Assembly: GCA_003486225.1 (NCBI GenBank) | Contig: DNGN01000326.1 | Coordinates: 4,638 to 10,570, forward strand | Length of the DNA: 5,933 bases | Origin: Chloroflexota bacterium | Lineage (GTDB): Bacteria; Chloroflexota; Anaerolineae; Anaerolineales; UBA11579 | Direction: 5' to 3' | Part shown: piece after piece, positions 5,897 to 5,933 of the stretch | How positions within the stretch are numbered: position 1 is the stretch's first letter | How the letters are laid out: each line of letters opens with the position of its first letter | The notes under the pieces: generated by a model | The model's input: only the letters and a program-made list of their open reading frames with translations | Database searches by the model: none | Told to the model about the DNA's origin: nothing | Made by a program: the position numbers and the translations under genes

Positions 5897-5933
5897 TCAA
5901 GCCTCAAATTTCCCTGACGTCGATCATAGACTT

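Overview
This is a bacterial window of roughly even base composition. Strong Shine-Dalgarno sites, a lipoprotein signal peptide, an SH3b/C39 protein and a ComEC-type metallo-beta-lactamase protein are all seen. The gene set (leaderless peptidases with SH3b domains, a small holin-like membrane protein, a stand-alone ComEC-like hydrolase) reminds me of environmental Chloroflexota such as Anaerolineae. That placement is a soft inference, because no phylogenetic marker is present.

Layout: a plus-strand gene, cut by the left edge, ends at 963 and encodes the C-terminal part of a ComEC/Rec2-like MBL-fold hydrolase. It converges, with only 26 bp between the stops, on a minus-strand block filling the rest of the window. 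Read in its own direction from the right edge, that block holds: a small lipoprotein (5819 to 5373); a large metzincin-like zinc metallopeptidase with a TPR-like C-terminus (5255 to 3024); a 287-bp regulatory gap; a small holin-like membrane protein with a signal sequence (2736 to 2200); and a C39-like cysteine peptidase with two SH3b domains (2027 to 990). Gaps of 117, 287 and 172 bp mean this is not a tightly coupled operon.

The densest non-coding signal lies in 2784-2982. On the minus strand it has a consensus -10 box spaced 17 bp from a weak -35, a perfect 12-bp palindrome in the promoter spacer, and an inverted repeat over the -35. The predicted start is followed by a segment of about 55 nt with two competing or crossing 5-bp pairings, and then by an intrinsic-terminator-like hairpin with seven U. 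This looks like a free-standing RNA of about 95 nt, or a terminating leader ahead of the holin-like gene. I could not match it to a known riboswitch class.

How the genes may cooperate is inference. Two predicted peptidases, one zinc and one cysteine, both lack signal peptides and flank a small holin-like membrane protein, with a lipoprotein at the head of the block. One model is that the membrane protein releases leaderless wall- or protein-degrading enzymes. Equally, they may be unrelated cytoplasmic proteins. No transposase, CRISPR array, tRNA or rRNA is visible.
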